A stretch of DNA of 8,401 nucleotides from the NCBI GenBank assembly GCA_016786525.1, contig JAEUVW010000157.1:1-8401 (forward strand), given 5' to 3'. The DNA comes from Chitinophagaceae bacterium. GTDB taxonomy: Bacteria > Bacteroidota > Bacteroidia > Chitinophagales > Chitinophagaceae. Numbering within the stretch: position 1 is the stretch's first letter; each line of letters opens with the position of its first letter. The position numbers were made by a program, and so were the translations under genes. The notes under the pieces are model-generated. The model was not told the origin of the DNA. It was given only the letters and a program-made list of their open reading frames with translations, and did not search any database. Of this stretch, positions 1 to 6,375 are shown one piece after another.

Positions 1-3
1 ACA

Positions 4-118
4 ACTGCTTATACATATCTACATAAACAAAAAAGCCTCACTAAAGTAGCGAAGCTTCTTGCGGACCGGTGGGCACCCCAGCGCGTCCCTGCCGGTGCCG
101 GGAACAGGACTGCTTATA
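4..118. repeat. 10-bp direct repeat pair bracketing the left-edge tRNA-terminator remnant
   Basis: The ten bases ACTGCTTATA occur exactly at 4-13 and again at 109-118. Between them lies the 95-bp stretch that holds the decayed copy of the tRNA-Asp 3' end and terminator. Seen: the exact match and its position. Inferred: it could be a target-site duplication or a slippage/duplication scar. A chance repeat of this length so close by is unlikely but not excluded, and no transposon ends are visible between the copies. Confidence 0.35.
17..69 (-). repeat. Degenerate copy of the tRNA-Asp 3' end plus its terminator
   Basis: Bases 17-69 align with 1594-1645 in the same orientation, with 46 of 53 columns identical and one single-base gap. 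The first 25 columns differ at one base only. The match covers the whole terminator downstream of tRNA-Asp and the last eight bases of that tRNA (discriminator and 3' acceptor strand, CGGACCGG on the plus strand), then fades. There is no recognisable T-loop or anticodon arm beyond it, so this is not a working tRNA. Three substitutions in one arm (positions 50, 53, 58) each break a base pair of the original hairpin, which suggests decay rather than conserved structure. It may be a relic of a former second tRNA-Asp gene or of an integration event at the tRNA 3' end. Confidence 0.7.
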
Positions 119-136
119 TCCGGAGTGAGCAAATAC

Positions 137-166
137 AAAAGAAAAGCCTGTCAGTACTGACAGGCT
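137..166 (-). terminator. Rho-independent terminator of the PPIase gene
   Basis: Positions 145-166 form a perfect 22-base palindrome (AGCCTGTCAGT and its complement). On the minus strand it is followed by a U-rich tract (137-145 is AAAAGAAAA on the plus strand). It lies 25 bases beyond the stop codon of the cyclophilin-FKBP gene and so most likely ends that transcript. Confidence 0.85.
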
Positions 167-191
167 ACAAAACGCTCTTATACTCAAAAAA

Positions 192-1247
192 TTAGTTCAC
201 TTTAAGCAACTCCACTTCAAAGATCAAATCACTTTTAGGAGGAATGACCCCGGACGGGTGCCCGTTCTCGCCATAGGCAATCTGATAAGGAATATAAAAG
301 ACCGCCCTTCCGCCGGGCTTCATCAGTTGCAAACCTTCTGTCCAGCCGGGAATGACCTGATTGAGCTTAAAGCTGATGGGTTCTTTACCAAAGTTTCCGT
401 CAAAATCTTTGCCGTTTGTAAAGCTGCCTTTATAAAAAACGCTTACCTGGTCGGTCGGTTGGGGCGATGTTCCTGCCCCTTCTTTTTCAATGATGTACTT
501 TAATCCTGAAGCCGTTGTCGGGGCATTTTCAAACCTCTTGAGGGCAGCAGCATTGGCAATGGCTCTTGCGGCCTCCTCTTCTTTGGCTTTGGCCGCAGCT
601 TTGGCACTGAAGCCCGCTACTTCTTGTTCAAATACTTTGGGTGCATCAAATGATTCCGCTGCCTTACCTTTTCTCAGGATCACAACTTTGGTCAGCGTAT
701 CCTCTCCGGCAATACTGTTCACGACATCCTGCCCTTCTACTACATGGCCAAACACGGTGTGTTTGCCGTCCAGCCATGGTGTTGCTACATGGGTGACAAA
801 AAACTGGGAACCATTGCTGCCGGGACCGGAATTGGCCATACTTAAAATACCGGGTGCATCGTGTTTTAAAGAGGCATCAAACTCATCCGGAAATTTATAT
901 CCCGGATTGCCCATACCGGTTCCCTGCGGGCAGCCGCCCTGGATCATAAAATTGGGAATTACCCTATGGAATTTCAGCCCGTCGTAAAAAGGCACACCTT
1001 CTGCTTTGCCTGCGTTTTTTATCTGTCCCTCAGCAAGGCCGACAAAGTTGGCCACCGTCATCGGCGTCTTTTGAAACTCCAGTACCGTATAAAAGTTTCC
1101 CTTTACTGTTTCAAATTTGGCAAACAGGCCATCAGCCTGTTTGGCTAAGAATTCTTTATCCATAGAACTTAATTTTTGCTTTTTATGTGCCGCAGCCCCA
1201 AAACCAAATGCGGCTAAGGCCAGGAGAATTAAAATAGTCTTTTTCAT
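192..1247 (-). CDS. Secreted dual-domain peptidyl-prolyl isomerase (cyclophilin + FKBP)
   Basis: Predicted 351-residue protein that catalyses cis-trans isomerisation of X-Pro bonds, probably in the periplasm. The start at 1247 is preferred over an in-frame ATG 42 bases upstream because it begins directly with a signal peptide (MKKTILILLALAAFGFGAAA). The cleavage region AAA-H has no lipobox cysteine. Residues about 50-195 are a cyclophilin domain: FHRVIPNFMIQGG at 93-105 gives the catalytic Arg95, Phe100 and Gln103, with GSQFFVT at 146-152 and WLDGKH at 158-163. Residues about 205-240 are an Ala/Lys/Glu-rich stretch, probably a helical linker. Residues about 245-351 are an FKBP domain: FYKG 271-274, Phe282-Asp283, VIPGW 298-302, Tyr325, Ile335 and Phe343 match the FKBP12 pocket. 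Both active sites look intact. The gene is monocistronic with its own terminator. The family is certain; the client proteins are unknown. Confidence 0.93.
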   Translation of the reverse strand: MKKTILILLALAAFGFGAAAHKKQKLSSMDKEFLAKQADGLFAKFETVKGNFYTVLEFQKTPMTVANFVGLAEGQIKNAGKAEGVPFYDGLKFHRVIPNFMIQGGCPQGTGMGNPGYKFPDEFDASLKHDAPGILSMANSGPGSNGSQFFVTHVATPWLDGKHTVFGHVVEGQDVVNSIAGEDTLTKVVILRKGKAAESFDAPKVFEQEVAGFSAKAAAKAKEEEAARAIANAAALKRFENAPTTASGLKYIIEKEGAGTSPQPTDQVSVFYKGSFTNGKDFDGNFGKEPISFKLNQVIPGWTEGLQLMKPGGRAVFYIPYQIAYGENGHPSGVIPPKSDLIFEVELLKVN

Positions 1248-1606
1248 GTGTGTTGGCTTTAAAGCGGGCATTCCTGTTTCGCCCATCAAAAAATGAAGGC
1301 GATAAAGATACTGCGGAGATTTAGGAAAATCCGATTCTTTTTCATCTTCAGTATTTACTGTTCTTCCCTACTCAATAACACAGCAATTCAAGGCATCAAC
1401 GCCACATACACGAGTTGGCGCTGCATTTTGCACCTAAGGTATCATGAACAGACTTCTTTGTTGTGCTGCGCAGGATGCAGACGTTTGTCTTTAGTTTCGC
1501 AGCCGTCCGCCCTTGTTGGTGTTGAGGCGCGGGCTGTAGTGCAGCCCACCAACAATACTCCGTCACTTTAATCTGAGGTCAATCGCACCTAAAATCTCCA
1601 TAAACA
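1248..1606. other. Intergenic region, mostly featureless
   Basis: About 360 bases between the PPIase start and the tRNA terminator. A plus-strand reading frame of 92 codons (1293-1571) exists but has no recognisable motifs, unusual composition and no promoter or start context, so I do not call it a gene. On the minus strand TATCTTTA (1303-1310) differs by one base from the Bacteroidota -7 consensus TAnnTTTG and could drive the PPIase gene with a leader of roughly 50 bases; this is weak. The only strong structure is the hairpin at 1513-1555, listed separately. Confidence 0.5.
1513..1555. other. Unassigned two-stage hairpin in intergenic DNA
   Basis: The outer stem is nine perfect pairs (TTGTTGGTG 1513-1521 with CACCAACAA 1547-1555). 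The inner stem is five pairs (GGCTG 1532-1536 with CAGCC 1542-1546, five-base loop). A ten-base bulge (1522-1531) lies on the left side and none on the right. No U-tract follows on either strand, so it is not a standard terminator. It could be part of a small RNA or a protein-binding site, or be fortuitous. I cannot match it to a known RNA family by eye. Confidence 0.45.
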
Positions 1607-1636
1607 AAAAAGCCTCACCAATTAGTGAGGCTTTTT
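1607..1636 (-). terminator. Terminator of tRNA-Asp
   Basis: A twelve-pair stem (AAAAAGCCTCAC 1607-1618 with GTGAGGCTTTTT 1625-1636) and a six-base loop start one base past the tRNA 3' end. On the minus strand the descending arm finishes in a U-run. The A/T part of the stem makes it potentially bidirectional. A decayed copy of this hairpin lies at 17-60. Confidence 0.88.
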
Positions 1637-1637
1637 G

Positions 1638-1711
1638 CGGACCGGACGGGACTCGAACCCGCGACCTCCGCCGTGACAGGGCGGCATTCTAACCAACTGA
1701 ACTACCGATCC
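1638..1711 (-). tRNA. tRNA-Asp (anticodon GUC)
   Basis: A complete 74-base cloverleaf on the minus strand. The acceptor stem GGATCGG pairs with CCGGTCC (one G-U pair), with discriminator G. The D-stem is GTTC/GAAT. The anticodon stem CCGCC/GGCGG holds the loop CTGTCAC, giving anticodon GTC for aspartate. The T-arm is GCGGG-TTCGAGT-CCCGT. The 3' CCA is not encoded, so it must be added by the CCA-adding enzyme. The gene diverges from accA and is followed directly by its own terminator. Confidence 0.97.
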
Positions 1712-1728
1712 GTTTCCCGTTGGGGCTG

Positions 1729-1736
1729 CAAATATA
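1729..1736 (-). promoter_or_regulatory. -7 element of the tRNA-Asp promoter
   Basis: On the minus strand TATATTTG matches the Bacteroidota consensus TAnnTTTG exactly and ends 17 bases before the tRNA 5' end, suggesting a leader of about ten bases. A TTG at 1758-1760 is a candidate -33 element, but its spacing (21 bases) is slightly long. Confidence 0.65.
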
Positions 1737-1783
1737 GAGACTTTTTCGGGAAAACATCAACTCTTTCAAAATTTTTTTTCGCC

Positions 1784-1791
1784 TACCTTTG
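1784..1791 (+). promoter_or_regulatory. -7 element of the accA-dapA promoter
   Basis: TACCTTTG is an exact match to TAnnTTTG and lies 27 bases upstream of the accA ATG, implying a leader of about 20 bases. The -33 region is only T-rich (TTTC at 1764-1767 with short spacing). No Shine-Dalgarno sequence is seen before the ATG; the leader is A-rich (AAAAATGACAAAAACTT), as is usual in this phylum. Confidence 0.65.
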
Positions 1792-1818
1792 TGCCCAATT
1801 TAAAAATGACAAAAACTT

Positions 1819-2772
1819 ATGCAGTTTCTTGATTTTGAAAAGCCGCTGGAAGAACTATATCATCAACTGGATAAACTGAAAGAAACGGCCGAAAAAAATC
1901 AGCTGGACGTTAGCGCTGCGGTTGCTGAGCTGGAAAATTCCATTGAAGAAACAAGGGCTAAAATATACAGCAATCTCACCCCCTGGCAACGCGTACAGCT
2001 GAGCCGCCACCCCGAAAGACCTTATACCCTGTTTTATATCGAAAAGATCTTTACCGAGTTTACCGAGCTCTATGGAGACCGGCAGGTAAAAGATGATAAA
2101 GCTATGGTCGGTGGTATGGCCAAACTGGACGGTATACCGGTAATGGTACTGGGCCAGCAGAAGGGCACCAATACCAAGATGCGCCAGCTGCGCAACTTTG
2201 GCATGGCGAATCCTGAAGGCTACCGCAAGGCTTTACGCCTGATGAAGATGGCCGAAAAATTCAATCACCCGATCATTACTTTTATCGACACCCCAGGCGC
2301 CTTTCCCGGCCTGGAGGCTGAAGAGCGCGGACAGGGAGAGGCTATTGCCCGCAACCTGTTTGAGATGACCAACCTGAAGGTCCCCGTTATCTGTATCATT
2401 ATCGGCGAAGGCGCTTCAGGTGGAGCGCTCGGCATCGGTATCGGCGACAAAGTGGCCATGCTGGAAAACACCTGGTACACAGTGATCTCGCCCGAAAACT
2501 GTTCCACCATCCTCTGGCGCAGCTGGGACTACAAGGTAAAAGCAGCAGAGCAATTAAAGCTGACTTCCGAAGATATGAAAGGCTTTAACCTGGTAGACGA
2601 TGTGATCAAAGAACCTTTAGGCGGTGCGCAGACCAAACCGGAAGAAATGGCGGCCACACTGAAGGAATACCTGGTACAGGCCGTGCAGGAGCTGTCCGGC
2701 CGGGATGCCGAACAGCGTATCGATGCGCGTATTGACAAGTTTTCAAAAATGGGCTTCTACGAAGAAGCATAA
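1819..2772 (+). CDS. accA: Acetyl-CoA carboxylase carboxyltransferase subunit alpha
   Basis: A 317-residue cytosolic protein, close to the 319 of E. coli AccA. With AccD it forms the carboxyltransferase that moves the carboxyl group from carboxybiotin to acetyl-CoA, giving malonyl-CoA for fatty-acid synthesis. Residues 1-50 are the usual charged helical N-terminus (LDFEKPLEELYHQLDKL). The crotonase-like core follows, with the family signatures LYGDR (84-88), GQQKGTNT (112-119), GMANPEGYRKALR (128-140), FIDTPGAFPG (155-164) and the glycine-rich oxyanion-hole segment IIIGEGASGGALGIG (193-207). Complete, with no missing landmarks. It is transcribed divergently from tRNA-Asp. Only 27 bases separate its stop from dapA, so the two are probably co-transcribed. 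accD is not in this window; separate subunits are normal for bacteria. Confidence 0.97.
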   Translation: MQFLDFEKPLEELYHQLDKLKETAEKNQLDVSAAVAELENSIEETRAKIYSNLTPWQRVQLSRHPERPYTLFYIEKIFTEFTELYGDRQVKDDKAMVGGMAKLDGIPVMVLGQQKGTNTKMRQLRNFGMANPEGYRKALRLMKMAEKFNHPIITFIDTPGAFPGLEAEERGQGEAIARNLFEMTNLKVPVICIIIGEGASGGALGIGIGDKVAMLENTWYTVISPENCSTILWRSWDYKVKAAEQLKLTSEDMKGFNLVDDVIKEPLGGAQTKPEEMAATLKEYLVQAVQELSGRDAEQRIDARIDKFSKMGFYEEA

Positions 2773-2799
2773 TCAACTGAATTTTACCCTTTCTTAATA

Positions 2800-3678
2800 A
2801 TGGCTATTTCTTTTCGCGGCACCGGCGTAGCGCTGGTCACTCCTTTTAACGAAGACCTTTCTGTTGACTTTGACGGCCTGGGCAAACTGGTAGATCATGT
2901 GATTGCCAATGGTGTGAACTACCTGGTAGCACTGGGCACTACGGCAGAGACACCCACCCTCGGCGAAGACGAAAAGAAGCAGGTGCTGGCCTATGTTGTA
3001 CGGCACAACGCAGGGCGTGTGCCGGTCGTATGCGGCATGGGCGGCAATAATACGGCAGAGCTGGTGCGCCAGCTGAAAGAATATGACCTGAAGGGCGTTT
3101 CGGCCATCCTGAGCGTATCGCCTTACTATAATAAACCCACCCAGGAGGGTATTTACCAGCATTTCAAGGCTGTAGCGCAAGCGACTACACTGCCGGTGAT
3201 CCTGTACAATGTACCGGGCCGTACAGCAGGCAATATCCTGCCGGCAACAGCAGCCAGGCTGGCACGCGACCATAGCAATATCATTGCGATCAAAGAAGCC
3301 AGCGGCAACATGGTGCAGTTCATGGATTATGTGCAACAGATGCCTGAAGGGTTTGAACTGCTGTCTGGCGACGACAACCTGGTACTCCCGCAGCTTGCTA
3401 TCGGCTTTGACGGGGTAATCTCGGTAGCAGCCAATTCCTATACCAAAGACTTTACCGGAATGGTCAGTGCTGCCCTGGAAGGCGATTTTGCTACGGCACG
3501 CGGCCTGCACTATAAACTGCTGAAAGGCATGGACCTGCTGTTTGCCGAAGGCAATCCCGCCGGTGTGAAATGTGCGCTGAAGGCCATGGGTATTTGTGGC
3601 GATACCTTACGCCTGCCCCTGGTGAACGTATCTGCGGAAACGAAGCAGCAGACTGAACAGTTTATTGCAAGGCTGTAA
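2800..3678 (+). CDS. dapA: 4-hydroxy-tetrahydrodipicolinate synthase
   Basis: A 292-residue class I aldolase, the same length as E. coli DapA. It condenses pyruvate with aspartate semialdehyde in the first committed step towards diaminopimelate and lysine. Lys165 (IIAIKEASGN 161-170) is the Schiff-base lysine. Thr47-Thr48 (GTTAETPTL), Tyr110 (SPYYNKPTQEG) and Tyr136 (YNVPGRT) form the proton relay, and Arg141 binds the substrate carboxylate. At the lysine feedback site, by comparison with E. coli numbering, Asn83, Glu87 and Tyr109 are kept, but the two histidines (53 and 56 in E. coli) are Glu56 and Lys59. This hints at altered lysine inhibition. Second gene of the likely accA-dapA operon, followed by a strong terminator. 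NAL/KDG aldolase relatives are less likely because the DapA motifs are complete. Confidence 0.95.
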   Translation: MAISFRGTGVALVTPFNEDLSVDFDGLGKLVDHVIANGVNYLVALGTTAETPTLGEDEKKQVLAYVVRHNAGRVPVVCGMGGNNTAELVRQLKEYDLKGVSAILSVSPYYNKPTQEGIYQHFKAVAQATTLPVILYNVPGRTAGNILPATAARLARDHSNIIAIKEASGNMVQFMDYVQQMPEGFELLSGDDNLVLPQLAIGFDGVISVAANSYTKDFTGMVSAALEGDFATARGLHYKLLKGMDLLFAEGNPAGVKCALKAMGICGDTLRLPLVNVSAETKQQTEQFIARL

Positions 3679-3701
3679 CTTTTTACACTCTTTATATCAA
3701 A

Positions 3702-3733
3702 GGCCGGCAGGGATAAACCTGCCGGCCCTTTTT
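3702..3733 (+). terminator. Terminator of the accA-dapA operon
   Basis: Ten perfect pairs (GGCCGGCAGG 3702-3711 with CCTGCCGGCC 3718-3727), a six-base loop GATAAA and a five-T run at 3729-3733, 23 bases after the dapA stop. On the minus strand the stem is followed only by TTTGATAT, so it would be a weaker terminator for the converging transporter gene. The 100 bases between it and that gene's stop (3734-3833) show nothing else recognisable. Confidence 0.92.
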
Positions 3734-3833
3734 ATGCCTGCGCCGGATCGGGCTGAACCCTGTTTCCGCTCATCATTTCTAAGCTAACGCGCACTTCCGC
3801 CCCATACGGGCAACGGAACACAAACCAGCTGCG

Positions 3834-5054
3834 TCAACCCTCGATATAGTCCAGGTTCTTATCAAAAGTATCCGGTGTCCGGACAGCGGCACCAATGGCC
3901 AGGCTCATCACCAGCACAGCCAGTACAGCTGCAGCTCCGACAAAACCCATTTCCACATCCGCAGATAGGAAAGTAAATAAAGTAGTAATAAGCACCACCA
4001 TACCCCGTACGAAGTTGGGTGCGCTGGTGGTGACGGTAGCGCGGATGTTGGTACCGAATTGTTCTGAAGCTGAAGCCATAAACACAGACCAATAACCATT
4101 GGGGATACCCAATATCAGCAGCAGCCAGTAAAAGGTACTATTGCTGATGCCTTTGCTGCTGAGTACGATGGCCAGCATCACACAAAGCCCCAGCAGCGAG
4201 ATGATCAGCGCTTTCTTCCGGGAACGCAGGTACTGGCTCAGCAAGCCGGTGAGCAAGGCGCCGATCGAGGCGCCGATATAGTGATACATCACTGCAGCGC
4301 TGCCCTTTACCGGCCCGGTAATCTGCAGGCTGGCCGCCAGCTCGGTAGCCAGGGTAACAAGTATGCCAATCGTAAACCATACCGGTACGCCGACAATAAT
4401 GCAGCGTGCATATTTCAGCAGGTTTTGTTTTTTAGACAGGAAATGCAGGAAATGACCGCGCGCCGCTTCGGTACTTTTGATGTGGGTAAACATACCGGAC
4501 TCTGCAACAGAGACACGCAGCAAGAGGAGCAACAGGCCCATACCCCCGCCTACATAGTAAGCCATACGCCAGTCGAAACGGTCGGCGACCAGGAAGCCGA
4601 CCACAGCCCCGGCAATACCGATAGAGGAAACAATCGTAGTACCCAGGCCACGCTTCTCCTTGCTCATCACTTCTGCAATGAGTGTGATACCGATGCCCAG
4701 TTCGCCGGCAAGCCCGAAACCTGCTATAAAGCGCAGGATATAGTACTGCTCTACATTTTGGATCATACCGTTCAGTATATTGGCCAGGGAGTATAGCAAT
4801 ATCGTGCCGAAGAGTACGGAAAGCCTTCCTTTCTTATCACCGAGTATGCCCCATACGATACCCCCCGTAAGCATACCCGCCATTTGCAGGTTCAGCAGGA
4901 TGATGCCTTTTTCCGTCAGCTCGCTGCCGCTGAAGCCCAGTGCCGTAAGGCTGGGCTGGCGGACAATAATAAAGAGGATAAGGTCGTATACGTCTACAAA
5001 GTAGCCCAATGCTGCGATGATGACCAGCAGCCGTACGTTCTTTACGTGGTTCAT
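3834..5054 (-). CDS. MFS transporter, metabolite:H+ symporter type
   Basis: A 406-residue inner-membrane protein of the major facilitator superfamily with about twelve hydrophobic segments. TM1 holds acidic residues in GYFVDVYDLILF (17-28; Asp21 and Asp24). Loop 2-3 has the MFS signature GDKKGR (72-77). TM4 carries the RFIAGFGLAGELG pattern (108-120) of the sugar/organic-acid porters. A second-half GTNIRAT (334-340) resembles the loop before TM11 in that group. The central cytoplasmic loop is about residues 183-215. An in-frame ATG 60 bases upstream (5114) would add 20 residues, but the start at 5054 is preferred because the probable promoter lies between them and the shorter form has a normal MFS N-terminus. 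Likely substrates are a small organic acid or sugar; the sequence does not decide which, and the neighbouring genes give no hint. Confidence 0.88.
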   Translation of the reverse strand: MNHVKNVRLLVIIAALGYFVDVYDLILFIIVRQPSLTALGFSGSELTEKGIILLNLQMAGMLTGGIVWGILGDKKGRLSVLFGTILLYSLANILNGMIQNVEQYYILRFIAGFGLAGELGIGITLIAEVMSKEKRGLGTTIVSSIGIAGAVVGFLVADRFDWRMAYYVGGGMGLLLLLLRVSVAESGMFTHIKSTEAARGHFLHFLSKKQNLLKYARCIIVGVPVWFTIGILVTLATELAASLQITGPVKGSAAVMYHYIGASIGALLTGLLSQYLRSRKKALIISLLGLCVMLAIVLSSKGISNSTFYWLLLILGIPNGYWSVFMASASEQFGTNIRATVTTSAPNFVRGMVVLITTLFTFLSADVEMGFVGAAAVLAVLVMSLAIGAAVRTPDTFDKNLDYIEG

Positions 5055-5068
5055 AAAAATAAGCAAGG

Positions 5069-5098
5069 CAAAATAGCAGATATTATGCGAAAAACAAA
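5069..5098 (-). promoter_or_regulatory. Promoter of the MFS transporter
   Basis: On the minus strand TTTG (5095-5098) and TATTTTG (5069-5075) are separated by 19 bases. This is the Bacteroidota spacing, with an imperfect -7 element. The predicted transcript begins within about ten bases of the ATG at 5054. It lies inside the longer alternative reading frame, which supports the shorter start. Confidence 0.5.
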
Positions 5099-5124
5099 TG
5101 CTTCCCGAACTCAAAATGCATTTT

Positions 5125-5132
5125 TATCTTCG
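5125..5132 (+). promoter_or_regulatory. Possible -7 element of the RNA methyltransferase gene
   Basis: TATCTTCG differs from TAnnTTTG at one base and ends 8 bases before the ATG at 5141, so the leader would be nearly absent. No convincing -33 TTTG is present at the right distance. The 86-base gap holds both this and the divergent transporter promoter. Confidence 0.4.
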
Positions 5133-5140
5133 CGGGGTAC

Positions 5141-6316
5141 ATGCAGTATATCCAACATCATATCCGTACCATCCTGGGCTCGTATGAGGGCAGCCTTCCC
5201 CTGTCGCACTACCTGCGGGCTTACTTCAAAAAAAATCCGGTACTGGGCAGCCGCGACAGGAAGGTACTGACGGAAATGGCCTATGTCTTTTACCGTTGCG
5301 CCAAAGGACTGCCGGAAGAATTGAACCCGGGCGAAAAGTTGCCGTATGCGCTGCTGCTGGCAGACAGCCAGCTGGCGCCGGTACGCAGGCTATTGCCTGA
5401 GCCCTTGCAGGAACTGTATGGACTGGGCTTCCGGCACAATGCGGCAGTGCTTGCAGAACGGGGCATCCCGTTTGACCAGGACCGCCTGTTTCCTTATCCC
5501 CTTCCCCTTTCTGAACACATCAGCAAAGAAGAATGGCTTTCGTCCGTACTGCAACGGCCACTCTTATTTATCCGCGCAGTACCGCATTACCTCCCTGAAG
5601 TAAAGGCAGTGCTGGAAAGGGAAGAAGTTCCTTTTGAGCAGCTGTCCCTCCTTTGCCTGGCGCTGCCCAACGGCACTTCGGTAGAAAAGATGATACCGGC
5701 AAAGATGTACCGCATCCAGGACGCCTCTTCGCAGCAGACCGGTACTTACTTCACAATGGGTAACGACGATGAGTGCTGGGATTGCTGTTGCGGTGCGGGT
5801 GGGAAATCGCTGCTGCTGAAGGAGCGGGCGCCTCATGCACGCCTGCTGGTCAGTGATGTGCGGGCCAGCATACTGGACAACCTGGCTGAACGTTTCAGGC
5901 TGTATGGCTATACTGCCCCGGAGCAAATTCGCTTATCGGCCGCAGACCCCGCGGAAACCGGCCGTTTGCTGGCGGGCCGCAGCTTTGACTGCATCATTGC
6001 CGATGTACCCTGCAGTGGGTCGGGCACTTGGGCGCGCACACCGGAGCAGCTGTTTTTTTTCGATCCGGCAAGCCTGTCTGTCTACAGCGACAGGCAAAAG
6101 GCGATCGCCGCCAATGCGATCCGCTTCCTGAAACCCGGGGGAACTTTCCTCTACATTACCTGCTCGGTGTTCCACGCAGAAAACGAGGAGGTGGTGCAGC
6201 ATTTGCTGGACAACGCACCTGGTGTGCAGCTCCGGAGAAAGACCCTGATCAACGGCAGCACAAAAGGTGCGGACAGTATGTTCATAGCCGTGTTTTCCAA
6301 AAATCCGGCGGCATAA
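5141..6316 (+). CDS. RsmB/NOP-family RNA (cytosine-5) methyltransferase
   Basis: A 391-residue SAM-dependent m5C RNA methyltransferase, probably acting on rRNA or tRNA in the cytosol. The N-terminal ~60 residues are a short helical region that may correspond to a reduced NusB-like domain; full RsmB of E. coli is about 429 residues. The C-terminal half is a Rossmann-fold methyltransferase: IQDASSQ (192-198) precedes motif I CWDCCCGAGGKSLLL (212-226). Motif IV is DVPCSGSGTWARTPE (288-302) with Cys291. Motif VI is TCSVFHAENEEVV (340-352) with Cys341. In this family the motif VI cysteine attacks C6 of the base and the motif IV cysteine helps release the product; both are present. It ends convergently with the catalase gene, with the stop codon touching that gene's terminator. 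Exact RNA target unknown; rsmB orthology is not assured. Confidence 0.9.
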   Translation: MQYIQHHIRTILGSYEGSLPLSHYLRAYFKKNPVLGSRDRKVLTEMAYVFYRCAKGLPEELNPGEKLPYALLLADSQLAPVRRLLPEPLQELYGLGFRHNAAVLAERGIPFDQDRLFPYPLPLSEHISKEEWLSSVLQRPLLFIRAVPHYLPEVKAVLEREEVPFEQLSLLCLALPNGTSVEKMIPAKMYRIQDASSQQTGTYFTMGNDDECWDCCCGAGGKSLLLKERAPHARLLVSDVRASILDNLAERFRLYGYTAPEQIRLSAADPAETGRLLAGRSFDCIIADVPCSGSGTWARTPEQLFFFDPASLSVYSDRQKAIAANAIRFLKPGGTFLYITCSVFHAENEEVVQHLLDNAPGVQLRRKTLINGSTKGADSMFIAVFSKNPAA

Positions 6317-6355
6317 AAAACGAAAGCGGCATGGCCTGAAGGCCCTACCGCTTTC
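6315..6355 (-). terminator. Terminator of the catalase gene, in the convergent gap
   Basis: The outer stem is GAAAGCGG (6322-6329) with CCGCTTTC (6348-6355), and an inner stem GGCC/GGCC (6333-6336, 6341-6344) closes a TGAA loop. On the minus strand a six-U run follows (6315-6320). That run overlaps the last two bases of the methyltransferase stop codon. On the plus strand the tail TACCTTT is a poor U-tract, so termination for the methyltransferase may be weaker. Confidence 0.85.
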
Positions 6356-6375
6356 TACCTTTAAAACAAACAGTC

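Noticed and set aside
62..130. A second tRNA gene at the left edge
   Set aside because: Only the acceptor 3' strand matches tRNA-Asp; no T-loop TTCGA, anticodon arm or 5' acceptor strand could be found.
490..987. A 165-codon plus-strand frame inside the PPIase gene
   Set aside because: Composition reflects the reverse complement of the Ala-rich isomerase; no motifs, and the isomerase frame is certain.
1293..1571. A 92-codon plus-strand frame in the intergenic gap
   Set aside because: No known motif, odd Cys/Arg/Ser-rich composition, no promoter element or terminator suited to it; it also spans the orphan hairpin.
4281..4796. A 171-codon plus-strand frame inside the MFS transporter
   Set aside because: No domain or start context; the opposite frame encodes a clear twelve-segment transporter.
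5055..5114. A 20-residue N-terminal extension of the MFS transporter from the ATG at 5114
   Set aside because: It would cover the probable promoter and adds a segment not expected before TM1 of this family.
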